A stretch of 64,000 nucleotides of DNA from CAWJPW01 sp963844845. GTDB taxonomy: Bacteria > Acidobacteriota > Thermoanaerobaculia > Thermoanaerobaculales > Sulfomarinibacteraceae. The translations under genes and the position numbers were made by a program. The notes beneath the pieces were generated by a model. The model ran no database searches, had not been told where the DNA came from, and saw nothing but the letters and a program-made list of their open reading frames with translations. The stretch lies in the NCBI GenBank assembly GCA_963844845.1, contig CAWJPW010000005.1, forward strand, positions 190,652 through 254,651. The letters run 5' to 3'. Positions 41,049 to 48,755 of this stretch are shown piece after piece (the first letter of the stretch is position 1; the number at the start of each line of letters is the position of its first letter).

Positions 41049-42128
41049 CTACCCCGGCGTGTCGAAACGCACGTCCACGTCGAGGCGACGGAGCTTCTTG
41101 AAAAGACCCGCCCGGCTCAGGCCCAGCCTCTTGGCCGCCTCCGTGCGGTTGCCGCCGCAGTCCACGAGGACCCGAGCCACGAGCCAACGCTCGACCCGCT
41201 CCCTCGCCTGAGCCAGAGGCAGTGAGGGAAGCTCGTGGAGGGCCGGGACAGGCACGCTGCCGACCGGCTCGAGGCCCGCGGACGGTGAGGGCGTCTCGAA
41301 CTGGTGCAATCGGGCTCGCCCGAGCACCGCATCCACTGCCGCCATCAACGCTCGCATGTCGGCCACCGCCGGAGGATCCTCGGTGAAACGAACGAGCAGG
41401 ACGTAGTTGCGGCGCAGACTGGCGAGCAGGGCCTGCTCCCCCTCGGCGGCGAGCTGGCGCACGGTATGGCTGCCCTGCGACGAGGCGTGCTCGCGGACCA
41501 GCTGCCCGAGCGTGACCTCGGCTCCGAGCAGCCGCCCCAGGTCTCCGGCGCTGGCGGCCATCGCCACGGCCCGGTCGTCGTCGCGATAGAGGACCATCGC
41601 GCCCTCGAAGGAGAGCCGCGCCACCGCGAAGTCGAGGAGATCGCTGAGATCGCCGCTCCGGGTGGCGTTGGCCGTCTGCTCGAGCAGGTCGACCATGTCC
41701 TCCATCGATGCGTCACTCCGGTAGTGCATCGTGTCCTCGCGCTCCGGCTCGGTCTCGAGGGGCAGGTTGCTCCCACTCTCCGGACTCTCACGGAGACCGA
41801 GCTGATCGAGCCGGTAGCTCCCGCTCGTCACCTCGAGAATCACCATGGCCGCCGACGACACGTTGAGCTGGTCGCCACAGCGGAGCTCGCTCGCGGCCAC
41901 GCGCTGACCGTTCACGAACGTCCCGTTCTTGGAGTTGAGGTCGGTGACGTGGAAGACCTTCCCCAGCTCGCTCACCTCGAGGATCGCGTGATGCCGCGAG
42001 ACGTCCTTGTGCCCGAGTACAACGTCGTTGTCCGGACGGGAACCGATCCGGTAGGCTCTTCCGGGCTGCAGCTCGTACCTCTGCTCACCCTGCTCCGGGC
42101 GGCTGTACACGAGGACGTAGTGTGTCAT
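41049..42128 (-). CDS. FHA-domain regulator with GAF-like middle and Fis-type HTH
   Basis: A 359-residue protein. An N-terminal FHA domain (about 20-100: RIGSRPDNDVVLGHKDVSRHHA, DLNSKNGTFVNGQRV) is followed by a GAF-like sensor region (about 150-290) and a C-terminal Fis-type helix-turn-helix (about 315-350: DCGGNRTEAAKRLGLSRAGLFKKLRRL) as in NtrC-class activators. The sigma-54-interacting AAA+ domain normally between sensor and HTH is absent: there is no Walker A and no GAFTGA. It may bind DNA as a simple repressor or activator controlled by phosphopeptide binding. GGTGGAG lies 5 nt before ATG 42128. Confidence 0.82.
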   Translation of the reverse strand: MTHYVLVYSRPEQGEQRYELQPGRAYRIGSRPDNDVVLGHKDVSRHHAILEVSELGKVFHVTDLNSKNGTFVNGQRVAASELRCGDQLNVSSAAMVILEVTSGSYRLDQLGLRESPESGSNLPLETEPEREDTMHYRSDASMEDMVDLLEQTANATRSGDLSDLLDFAVARLSFEGAMVLYRDDDRAVAMAASAGDLGRLLGAEVTLGQLVREHASSQGSHTVRQLAAEGEQALLASLRRNYVLLVRFTEDPPAVADMRALMAAVDAVLGRARLHQFETPSPSAGLEPVGSVPVPALHELPSLPLAQARERVERWLVARVLVDCGGNRTEAAKRLGLSRAGLFKKLRRLDVDVRFDTPG

Positions 42129-42178
42129 GTCTTCTCCACCCCGTTAGCGGGGCTCGACTTGTCTCCTGACCGTGCTGG

Positions 42179-42207
42179 ATTGTGACATTGCCGAGAGGGC
42201 ATTACAA
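42179..42207 (-). promoter_or_regulatory. Possible promoter of the FHA-Fis gene
   Basis: On the minus strand TTGTAA (42202-42207), a 17-nt spacer and CACAAT (42179-42184). It gives a leader of about 45 nt before ATG 42128. Confidence 0.4.
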
Positions 42208-42219
42208 CTGGGGCCTCCG

Positions 42220-42903
42220 TCACGCGACCCGCGACGAACGGCTGACCAGGTATCCCGAAGGAGATCCCGGCACGAAGCGAAACTGCAGCCGCACGTCCCC
42301 CTGGTTGGCCTCGACCACTGCCGCCCCCTCGGAGACGCTGCGCAGGCTACGGCTGGCACTCTGCATCACCCGCGCTCGCAGCAGACGCGACACCTCCTCC
42401 ATCTGCGCGAGATCCTCGAGCAGAAGCGTGATACGCAGGCTGCGCTCGAGGCCCACCATCAGCTGCCGTACGACCTCGTCGAAGGCAGCAGCCATCGCTT
42501 CGAGGCTCAGGCCGCCGCTCCCGAGCAACCCCAGAGGCTCCAGCGCCAGGGATTGGAGGCCGCGGCGAGCCGCATCGGCGGCCACCGCCAAGAGGGCCCG
42601 CTGGACGTCACCCGGCCGGGCAGACGGCCGTTGATCAAGGTCGTGCACCACCGCCTGATACATCCAGTATGGCCGCTGTTCGCTGGGCCTGAGCACGAGA
42701 TAGCGACCCAGCGGAACCGGCCTGAACGCGGCCAAGGCAAGGTAGGCGGAGGCGAGGCTGTCGCTCTCGTCGAGGTCGAGGACGGGCGGCGAGCTCAGCA
42801 CCAGGTTGCGGTCCTCCTGAACCACCAGGGCGTCGGGGGTGAGACGTCGACCCGGCGAGTCGTGGAGGTCGAGCTCCCAGCGCACACACGATGAGACAGT
42901 CAC
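42220..42903 (-). CDS. Hypothetical protein with a macro-domain-like region
   Basis: A 227-residue protein. The central part (about 60-150: YWMYQAVVHDLDQRPSARPG, VAADAARRGLQSLALEPLGLLGSGG) follows the pattern of macro domains, which bind ADP-ribose. However, the usual N-terminal NAAN motif is not obvious, so this is a weak fold-level guess. The C-terminal part (VANQGDVRLQFRFVPG-like strands) is unassigned. GTG 42903 lies 6 nt after TAGACT, again pointing to a leaderless mRNA. It sits between the ClpX-like ATPase and the FHA-Fis regulator on the same strand. Confidence 0.5.
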   Translation of the reverse strand: MTVSSCVRWELDLHDSPGRRLTPDALVVQEDRNLVLSSPPVLDLDESDSLASAYLALAAFRPVPLGRYLVLRPSEQRPYWMYQAVVHDLDQRPSARPGDVQRALLAVAADAARRGLQSLALEPLGLLGSGGLSLEAMAAAFDEVVRQLMVGLERSLRITLLLEDLAQMEEVSRLLRARVMQSASRSLRSVSEGAAVVEANQGDVRLQFRFVPGSPSGYLVSRSSRVA

Positions 42904-42909
42904 CCGATC

Positions 42910-42915
42910 AGTCTA
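42910..42915 (-). promoter_or_regulatory. -10 box TAGACT six bases before GTG 42903 (leaderless)
   Basis: On the minus strand TAGACT, then GATCGG, then GTG; no Shine-Dalgarno. Confidence 0.5.
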
Positions 42916-42961
42916 CTCCACCGGATCAGGCCGGCCCCAGACGCACACCCGGGGCCGCACC

Positions 42962-44107
42962 CTACAGTGCACGGCGGACCAGGTCGGCGGTGACCACCAG
43001 CCTGTGCCCCGATCCCTCGCGTTTCTCGAGGCCCTCGAACTTCCACGGGTCGAACTCCAGGCGGTTGATGATCTTGCCGAAGATGGTGCGGAGCGCCCGG
43101 GCGCCAGTACGGGTGTTCTTCTCCGCCTGCTCGGCGATCAGGGCCGCCGCCAGGTCCTCCATCTCGAGCTCGATGTCCATCACCTCGAAGTAGCGCTTGG
43201 AGCGCACGAACGGGGAGTCCACCGAGCGCAGCAGGATCTCCTTGAGCACCTCGCCGGAGAGATCGCGCAGCAGCACCACGTTGTCGAAGCGGGCCATGAA
43301 CTGCGGCACCATGCCGTAGGTGAAGAGGTCTTCGGGCTTGAGAAAATCGGCCAGGGCAAAACGCGTCTCGATGCGCACCTGCCCGTCGGCGGTGCGGATC
43401 GCCTGCGATTTCATCTTCTCGCCGCTGCCCGGCTTGGCGACTCGAAAGTAGACCTGATCGTAGAGGCCCTCGAACGCACCGCCACAGATGAACATCATCC
43501 CCTTGGTGTCGATGTCCAGGGTGACCGGGCGCTCCTCTCCGTCCACCACGGCGTGAGTCCGGAAGGCCACTCGCTCCCCCTCCATGAGGGTGAGCAGGCC
43601 CTGCTGCAGCACCACACCCAGTGGGTTCGGTTTCCCCGCCACCACCGCTGCCATCTTGTCGATCTCGTCGATGCAGATGGTGGCGCGCTCCATGGCGCTC
43701 TTCAGCGCCTCCACCGTCGAGTCGCTGCCGAGAATCGCTCGCGCGCGCTGCTCCACCGCCGCCAGCAACCGGTCGGGTCGGAACTCCAGGCGATCCGGGT
43801 CCACCAGCAGGTTCGCGTTGATGATGGTCATGGCCCGGAACCGGTCGTACTCGGCAACGTCGTGGTAGAGGCGCTGAACGTTGTTCATGATCGTCGTCTT
43901 GCCGGTACCCGAGCTGCCGATGAGCAGCAGGTTGCCTGGCACCTTGCCGGTCACGTGCTTGTAGATCGCCACCGACACGTAGCGCAAGGCGCCGTCCTGT
44001 CCCAGCACTCCCCGCCCGAGCTCCTGGAAGATCTGAGGCGGAGTGATCTCCTCGAGGCCGCGCAGAGACCCAGCCGACTGCTCGGCCGCGCTTCGGTCAG
44101 ACGTCAT
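42962..44107 (-). CDS. ClpX-like AAA+ ATPase without a zinc-binding domain
   Basis: A 381-residue HslU/ClpX-group ATPase. Motifs: LGQDGALRYVSVAIYKHV, Walker A LLIGSSGTGKTTIMNN, Walker B TICIDEIDKMA, an insertion with MEGERVAFRTHAV, sensor region YGMVPQFMARFDNVVLL, and the C-terminal sensor-2 part TRTGARALRTIFGKIINRLEF. The N-terminal Cys4 zinc domain of ClpX is missing, and I see no IGF-type loop for docking to ClpP. So it may act without the protease, as a stand-alone remodelling ATPase. ATG 44107 has GGGGAGG upstream. Downstream of it on the same strand lie the macro-like and FHA-Fis genes. Confidence 0.82.
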   Translation of the reverse strand: MTSDRSAAEQSAGSLRGLEEITPPQIFQELGRGVLGQDGALRYVSVAIYKHVTGKVPGNLLLIGSSGTGKTTIMNNVQRLYHDVAEYDRFRAMTIINANLLVDPDRLEFRPDRLLAAVEQRARAILGSDSTVEALKSAMERATICIDEIDKMAAVVAGKPNPLGVVLQQGLLTLMEGERVAFRTHAVVDGEERPVTLDIDTKGMMFICGGAFEGLYDQVYFRVAKPGSGEKMKSQAIRTADGQVRIETRFALADFLKPEDLFTYGMVPQFMARFDNVVLLRDLSGEVLKEILLRSVDSPFVRSKRYFEVMDIELEMEDLAAALIAEQAEKNTRTGARALRTIFGKIINRLEFDPWKFEGLEKREGSGHRLVVTADLVRRAL

Positions 44108-44157
44108 GGATCCTCCCCTGTCTCCGGGTGAACCATCGCGAGGTCCGTCCCCCATTC

Positions 44158-45357
44158 TCAGCTCCCCTCGACGACCCAGACGCCATCGCTCGGCACCAGC
44201 GCCACGTCGTCGATCATCACCCGGCGCCCACAGCCGCCAGGCCGGAAGTCGGCAACGATGTCGACGTGCTGCGCGGAGCGGTTGAGCACGCCACGCTCCT
44301 CCAGCCGGCGCAGACGCTCCCGTCCCTCCGCGCCGCCCGGGTCGTCCACGAAGCAGTCCTCGTAGCTGGCGCCGATCGCAATATGCAGCGTTCCGCCGAC
44401 CTTCTCCACCAGCAACGGGTGCTTCAACGCGCGCTCCAGCCCGGGGTTCATGCCCAGCGCCACCTCGCCCAGCCGGTGCGAGCCTTCGTCCGTCTCGACG
44501 ATGGCCGCGAGCTGGTCGCCCCCCTCCGCTGCCCTGTAGCTCACGATCCGTCCGCCGCTGAAGGCCAGCTCGATGCCCCGCATGTCGCGGCCGCCGTAGT
44601 TCACCGGAAGGTCCAGATAGATCTCGCCCTCCACGCTGCCGGCGTCGGGGCTGGTGAAGATCTCTCCGTCCGGGAAGTTACGCAGACCGTACGAGAGGCG
44701 AGGCAGGCCCTCGTTCAAGGCCATCGTGAGCACCAGCTCACGACCGTCGTCCGGGTGCTCGGTCACCACCGTCATGGTTCGGCCGTTTTGGAACAACGGC
44801 GCGAGCCGCTCCTCCGCCGCCCGCAGCGGGCGCGGATCGGTGGTTGATGCCTTGACCAGGAAGCGCGTGTACTCCGCCAGATCCATACCCTCCATCGCGG
44901 CAAATGCCGGCGTCGGGTAGAGCGTCAGCACCCACGGCTTGCTCAAGCGGATATCGGCAAAGGCACGATCGGCGGCGGCGAGCCCGCGCACCTGCTCCGG
45001 CGTGAGACCCGTATACCTCGCGGGGTCCTCTGCGCCGAGCACCTCCACGTACTTGGTCATGCTTTCGTAGCGCCCCCGGTGCCACGCCGGTACGCGCTCG
45101 AGCTGCTGAGGACCTGCGTGCCTCGCCACGGTGGCCGACCACACGCGTCCCCGCTCGTTGTCAGGCGGCACGAGGTAGACATCGGGGACCGCCCCGGCGT
45201 TCGCCACGCGACGCTGGAGCGCCTCGAGGAGCGGCCAGCAGATCCGCTCGCCTTTGAGCATCACCCGGTCGTCGGGAGAGATCCCTCCGAGGGAGTGGTC
45301 GAGCAGCAATGCGGCCCAGACCTCGAGATCGTCAGCAGCGATGTAGGCTTCCTGCAC
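44158..45357 (-). CDS. M29-family aminopeptidase
   Basis: A 399-residue metallo-aminopeptidase of the thermophilic M29 type. Recognisable parts: NFPDGEIFTSPDAGSVEGEIYLDLP with metal-binding Glu residues, LALGMNPG-like segment EVALGMNPGLERAL, and GGTLHIAIGASYEDCF with the metal His near the C-terminus, followed by HVDIVADFRPGG. It removes N-terminal residues from peptides in the cytoplasm. GTG 45357 has GAGGGGG nearby, and a TACAAT -10-like box lies about 25 nt upstream (minus strand). Confidence 0.82.
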   Translation of the reverse strand: MQEAYIAADDLEVWAALLLDHSLGGISPDDRVMLKGERICWPLLEALQRRVANAGAVPDVYLVPPDNERGRVWSATVARHAGPQQLERVPAWHRGRYESMTKYVEVLGAEDPARYTGLTPEQVRGLAAADRAFADIRLSKPWVLTLYPTPAFAAMEGMDLAEYTRFLVKASTTDPRPLRAAEERLAPLFQNGRTMTVVTEHPDDGRELVLTMALNEGLPRLSYGLRNFPDGEIFTSPDAGSVEGEIYLDLPVNYGGRDMRGIELAFSGGRIVSYRAAEGGDQLAAIVETDEGSHRLGEVALGMNPGLERALKHPLLVEKVGGTLHIAIGASYEDCFVDDPGGAEGRERLRRLEERGVLNRSAQHVDIVADFRPGGCGRRVMIDDVALVPSDGVWVVEGS

Positions 45358-45420
45358 ACAGCCCCCTCGCGCGCAATGCGCGCATATTGTAACGAACTTC
45401 CGGGCGCGGACGACGCGCCG

Positions 45421-45583
45421 AGTGCCCTGTTTGGGAAGTCCGATGTGCTATTCGCGCAGCCAGCGTGGTTCCTGGCAAGGCGCGACGACGAAGTCGTAGC
45501 AACGCTACTTCGAGGAGGAGCGACGCAGCCAGGGGCCGCGATGACAAGCGGTTAGTCCATTGGGACTTTCCAAACAGGTCACT
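45421..45583. repeat. MITE-like element with 21-bp terminal inverted repeats
   Basis: The ends, 45421-45441 and 45563-45583, are inverted copies with two mismatches (core CCTGTTTGGGAAGTCC). Inside is a nested hairpin region closed by CCTGGC (45471-45476) and GCCAGG (45528-45533), with GTAGC-AAC-GCTAC at its tip. It is 163 bp, has no coding capacity, and its right end overlaps the stop codon of the DUF1573 gene. The rest of the 45358-45581 gap carries only the promoter region of the M29 gene. Confidence 0.6.
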
Positions 45584-46712
45584 AGCGCGAACCCCCCTGG
45601 TATGGCACCGGGACCGGCGGCGGCTGCAGCGTCGGCCGCTCCCGCAGGGGTTGGGGCGGTCGTTCCACGCCACCGGCTCGCGCGACGAACACGGGAATCC
45701 TCAGCGGGGCCCCACCAGGTTCGTCGGTGGTCACCGTGACCGTTCCATGAACCACGCCGGGGACCTTCTCCGCATCGAGCCCCGGAGCCAGCACCACCGT
45801 GACACGGTGCTCGGTGGCCTTCTCGTTCCGGGCCGCGGAGTGAGCGACGAAGAGCTCGGGGTTGCTCGACTCCAGCGACCGCACCCGAAATGCCCGGCCC
45901 CGGTTATCCACGAGCCTCACACCCATCTGCGATGGCGTCCGCCCCGGCTCTCCCACGACGAAGCGCAGCTGGCGTGGCTGGACCTCCACGACCGGGCGAA
46001 TCCGCACCGCCACGGGGTAGGTCACCACTGGGTCCTTGTCGACGTTGACGGGAATGCTGAGCCTCACGATGCGGACGCTGGCGTCGTCCTGGGGCGAGAC
46101 CTTGAGGACCAGCGAACGCTGGCTCGAAGGGTGCCCGTCCGCAGCCGGCATCACCGTAGCCTCCAGCAGCCCCGGAGGGTTGGAGGTGACGGCGCCGATC
46201 TCCAGAGGCTTCCCGTCACGTCGGCTGAGGGTCACCGTCGTCGTCGCCCCCTGCCCCACCACCGCGTCCACGGCCGCCCGCGAGGCGGGCTCCGTCACGA
46301 CCAACGGCTGAACCGTGAAGCTGAGCTGCAGCCGCAACGGCTGGACCCCTACCTCGTCGGTCTCCACCAGCACCGATTTCGTCAGATGCCCAGCCTGGTT
46401 GGCATGGGTTGCAACCTTTGCCACGAGCTTTCCCGACCCACCTGCCGGGATCACCGAGTCGAACTCGGCGACAGTGCAGCCTCAAGAGGGTTTTGCCTTG
46501 ATGATTTTGACCACTCGGTCGCCGGGGTTGTGGAGCACGAAGGTCGCCACCGCGGGCTCACCTGCGGGGACGGTGCCCAGCTCCACAGTCGCACTCTCTG
46601 GCTTGAGCACGGTGGTCTTCGGCGGCACCGGCGTCGTCTGGGCCAATCCGCTCACGGCCCCCAGGGGCGCCGCGGCCAGGAGCAAGGCGAGGGCCGCACT
46701 TCGTGTCGTCAT
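45582..46712 (-). CDS. DUF1573 protein with an in-frame UGA (selenocysteine) in the CGC motif
   Basis: The coding frame runs 376 codons through one TGA at 46484-46482 (residue 77). The N-terminal part is a signal peptide (MTTRSAALALLLAAAPLGAVSGLAQ) and a DUF1573/ASPM-type beta domain, ATVELGTVPAGEPAVATFVLHNPGD, leading to KAKPS-TGA-GCTVAEF. In family members this site is P-S-C-G-C-T, so TGA replaces the first Cys exactly. The same frame continues with VIPAGGSGKLVAKVATHANQAG (DUF1573 end) and further beta-sandwich domains to a Pro-rich tail. A hairpin follows the TGA at the SECIS distance. I read it as Sec77. The alternative is a nonsense mutation or sequencing error. ATG 46712 has GGAGG 5 nt upstream. 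Confidence 0.7.
46451..46471 (-). promoter_or_regulatory. SECIS-like hairpin in the DUF1573 gene
   Basis: On the minus strand TCGCCGAG pairs with CTCGGTGA (one G-U pair) around loop TTCGA. The loop is 19-23 nt after the TGA. The loop does not start with GG, unlike classical bacterial SECIS loops, so support is moderate. Confidence 0.45.
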
Positions 46713-46792
46713 CAAGGCCTCCATGGTGTCACCCGTGGTGCAGGCGCACCGCAGGTCCGCACGGATTGTATACGAGACTCGGGGTAACGGTG

Positions 46793-47887
46793 TCAGTTGG
46801 AGAGCTCTACCGCGCGCTGCCGCAGCTCCTCAGCCCTGACCTTGTAGCGCTCGGCAAGACGGCCGCGGCCCGCTCGTCGCGCCCAGCGCGCCAGCGCCTC
46901 GTAGGTCTCGGGAACAGGCCGGAAGCCCCGCCGCGCCCGCCGTAGGTGCTTGTGGGCCGACTCGAGATCACCTCGCGCCATCTCGGTGTCTGCCAGGGCG
47001 ATGAGCGAGAACGGGCTCGACGGCCCCTCGGCGGCCGCGTCGAGTGCCGTCCTCGCCTCGTCGCTGCGGCCCAGCTGGGTGTAAAGGTAGGCGAGATTGG
47101 TGAGCGCCGAGGGGTTGCCCGGGTCCGCGACGAGCGCTTTCTGATACGCCGCGAAAGCACCCTCGACGTCGCCCGCCCGACGCCGCGCGACGCCCAGGTT
47201 GATCCACGCGGCCGCCAGGTTCGGCGCAAGGCGGGCTGCCTGCTCGAACAGAGAGCGGCTGCCGGCAACGTCGCCATGTTGAAGGCGCATGCTGCCGCGA
47301 TTCACCGCGAACATCGCGCTGGCAGCCACGTCGTCGACGATGACGTGCCGCACATATGGCACCTCGGAGCTGATGTAGAAGTCGAACAGGTGCATGGTGC
47401 CCGCCTGCGTGAATCCGGCGACCACGTGCCGATTCACGATAACGAGGCTCTCTTCCTTGGCGACATCGAGGACCCGGTCGACGGAGACCAGGAAGGTGCG
47501 GTAACCGAGGGTCCGCGACAGGGCGACGAACAGGGACGTGAACGACAGGCAGTTGCCCCGTCGTTCGGCAAACGCCTGCTCCGCCGTGAGGTTGATGTTC
47601 TCGTCGTAGGTGAAGTCAAACTGGCCGGGGTCGAACAGCACCTGCTGCAGTCGGCGCAACGTACCGAGCTCGCCGGACGCCTGGCTGGTGACGGCCCGCG
47701 CCCAGCTGGCCATTTCCGGGGTGGCGGCGAAGGGGTACACGACCTCCTCGGGATCCAGCCCGCGCGCCCGCACCTCGCTTCGCCAGCGATCGTGCCCGAG
47801 CGCCAGCTCCCCGGGCCCGGTGCTGGCACAGCCGCCAGCCGTCACCAGCACCAGCGGAAGCACGACGCGAGCAGCGATCCTCTTCAT
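46793..47887 (-). CDS. Lipoprotein with transglutaminase-like and TPR domains
   Basis: A 364-residue lipoprotein. Signal peptide and lipobox: RVVLPLVLVTAGGC (Cys near residue 20). A transglutaminase-like domain follows (about 45-175) with the catalytic Cys in AERRGNCLSFTSLFVALSR and a His in VNRHVVAGF. C-terminal are TPR repeats (about 190-340: AAAWINLGVARRRAGDVEGAF, PSALTNLAYLYTQLGRSDEA). It probably acts at the inner or outer membrane on peptide or protein substrates. ATG 47887 lies 6 nt after TATAGA, with no Shine-Dalgarno. It is upstream of the DUF1573 gene on the same strand. Confidence 0.82.
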   Translation of the reverse strand: MKRIAARVVLPLVLVTAGGCASTGPGELALGHDRWRSEVRARGLDPEEVVYPFAATPEMASWARAVTSQASGELGTLRRLQQVLFDPGQFDFTYDENINLTAEQAFAERRGNCLSFTSLFVALSRTLGYRTFLVSVDRVLDVAKEESLVIVNRHVVAGFTQAGTMHLFDFYISSEVPYVRHVIVDDVAASAMFAVNRGSMRLQHGDVAGSRSLFEQAARLAPNLAAAWINLGVARRRAGDVEGAFAAYQKALVADPGNPSALTNLAYLYTQLGRSDEARTALDAAAEGPSSPFSLIALADTEMARGDLESAHKHLRRARRGFRPVPETYEALARWARRAGRGRLAERYKVRAEELRQRAVELSN

Positions 47888-47893
47888 CCAACT

Positions 47894-47899
47894 TCTATA
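47894..47899 (-). promoter_or_regulatory. -10 box TATAGA six bases before ATG 47887 (leaderless)
   Basis: On the minus strand TATAGA, then AGTTGG, then ATG. It lies in the 41-bp gap downstream of the cytochrome gene. Confidence 0.45.
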
Positions 47900-47928
47900 C
47901 GCGCGGCACACCGCCGAGGTTACGAGAA

Positions 47929-48684
47929 CTACGAGAACGACGGAGGATTCTCACGCAGCCAGCCGAGGTAGCGCACCAGGAGATCGAGCTCGGTGGAGTC
48001 GAGACGGTCGCCGTATGCAGGCATGCTGAGCACCGGTCCGGGGAGACCGGGGACGGGTGTGTGCGTCGGAGTCGATCCCCGACGAAGAATCTCCTCGAGC
48101 CCGGCCGCCTGCGCCGCGACGAAGTCCGGGCCGAAGAACCCCGGCACCCGTCCCTTGAGACTCCCAGGGTTGGCAACACCGCCGCCCCCGAGGACACCGT
48201 GACAGCTGAAGCAGCCCATCTGCACTGCGATGTCGTGCCCGGCCGCGAGCTCCTGATCCTCGGGAACCCCCACCAGCCCGGTCATCCCCCCCACAGCGAC
48301 CGCCACATCCTGCCACTCCCCCGCGCCCAGCCGACTCCCGAACGCCGGCATCGCCTGCAGCCTGTCACCGACAGCCGGGCGCCCGTTGAGAATGGCGTCG
48401 CGCACCACGAGCAGCGAGGGCGGCAACGAGCCGTCCGCCCGCCAGAGCAAACCGCCCCCGGCCTCTCGGTGACAACCGGTGCAGCCCTGTGCCTCGAGCA
48501 GGGCGACGCCACGCTGCACCGCGCTGCTGTCCTCGCGCCCCCACCACCAGCGGTACACCGGTAGTGCCAGCACCGCGACCAGCACCAACGCCGTCACCAC
48601 CCAGGCGAGGATGCGGCCCGGCCGCACCGACCGCTTTCCGCGGGTCGAGCTCTTGCCGCCGCGCGCCCGCTGCTGTCGAGCCAT
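47929..48684 (-). CDS. Membrane-anchored dihaem c-type cytochrome
   Basis: A 251-residue protein with an N-terminal basic stretch and one membrane anchor (ILAWVVTALVLVAVLALPVY), then two cytochrome c domains on the outer side. Haem sites: EAQGCTGCHREAGG and VQMGCFSCHGVLGG; candidate distal Met ligands are in LQAMPAFGSRLG and VLSMPAYGDRLD. Both CxxCH motifs are intact. It would carry electrons to or from a respiratory complex, but no oxidase is adjacent. ATG 48684 has GGAGGTG upstream. Confidence 0.9.
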   Translation of the reverse strand: MARQQRARGGKSSTRGKRSVRPGRILAWVVTALVLVAVLALPVYRWWWGREDSSAVQRGVALLEAQGCTGCHREAGGGLLWRADGSLPPSLLVVRDAILNGRPAVGDRLQAMPAFGSRLGAGEWQDVAVAVGGMTGLVGVPEDQELAAGHDIAVQMGCFSCHGVLGGGGVANPGSLKGRVPGFFGPDFVAAQAAGLEEILRRGSTPTHTPVPGLPGPVLSMPAYGDRLDSTELDLLVRYLGWLRENPPSFS

Positions 48685-48743
48685 GAGCACCTCCGAGATC
48701 GCGGCCGGATTGTAGCGCTTTCCGCCTCATGAGCGCTCCGGCA

Positions 48744-48749
48744 TAGAAT
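48744..48749 (+). promoter_or_regulatory. -10 box TAGAAT six bases before GTG 48756 (leaderless)
   Basis: TAGAAT, then GCCCGG, then GTG. No Shine-Dalgarno is present. Confidence 0.5.
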
Positions 48750-48755
48750 GCCCGG

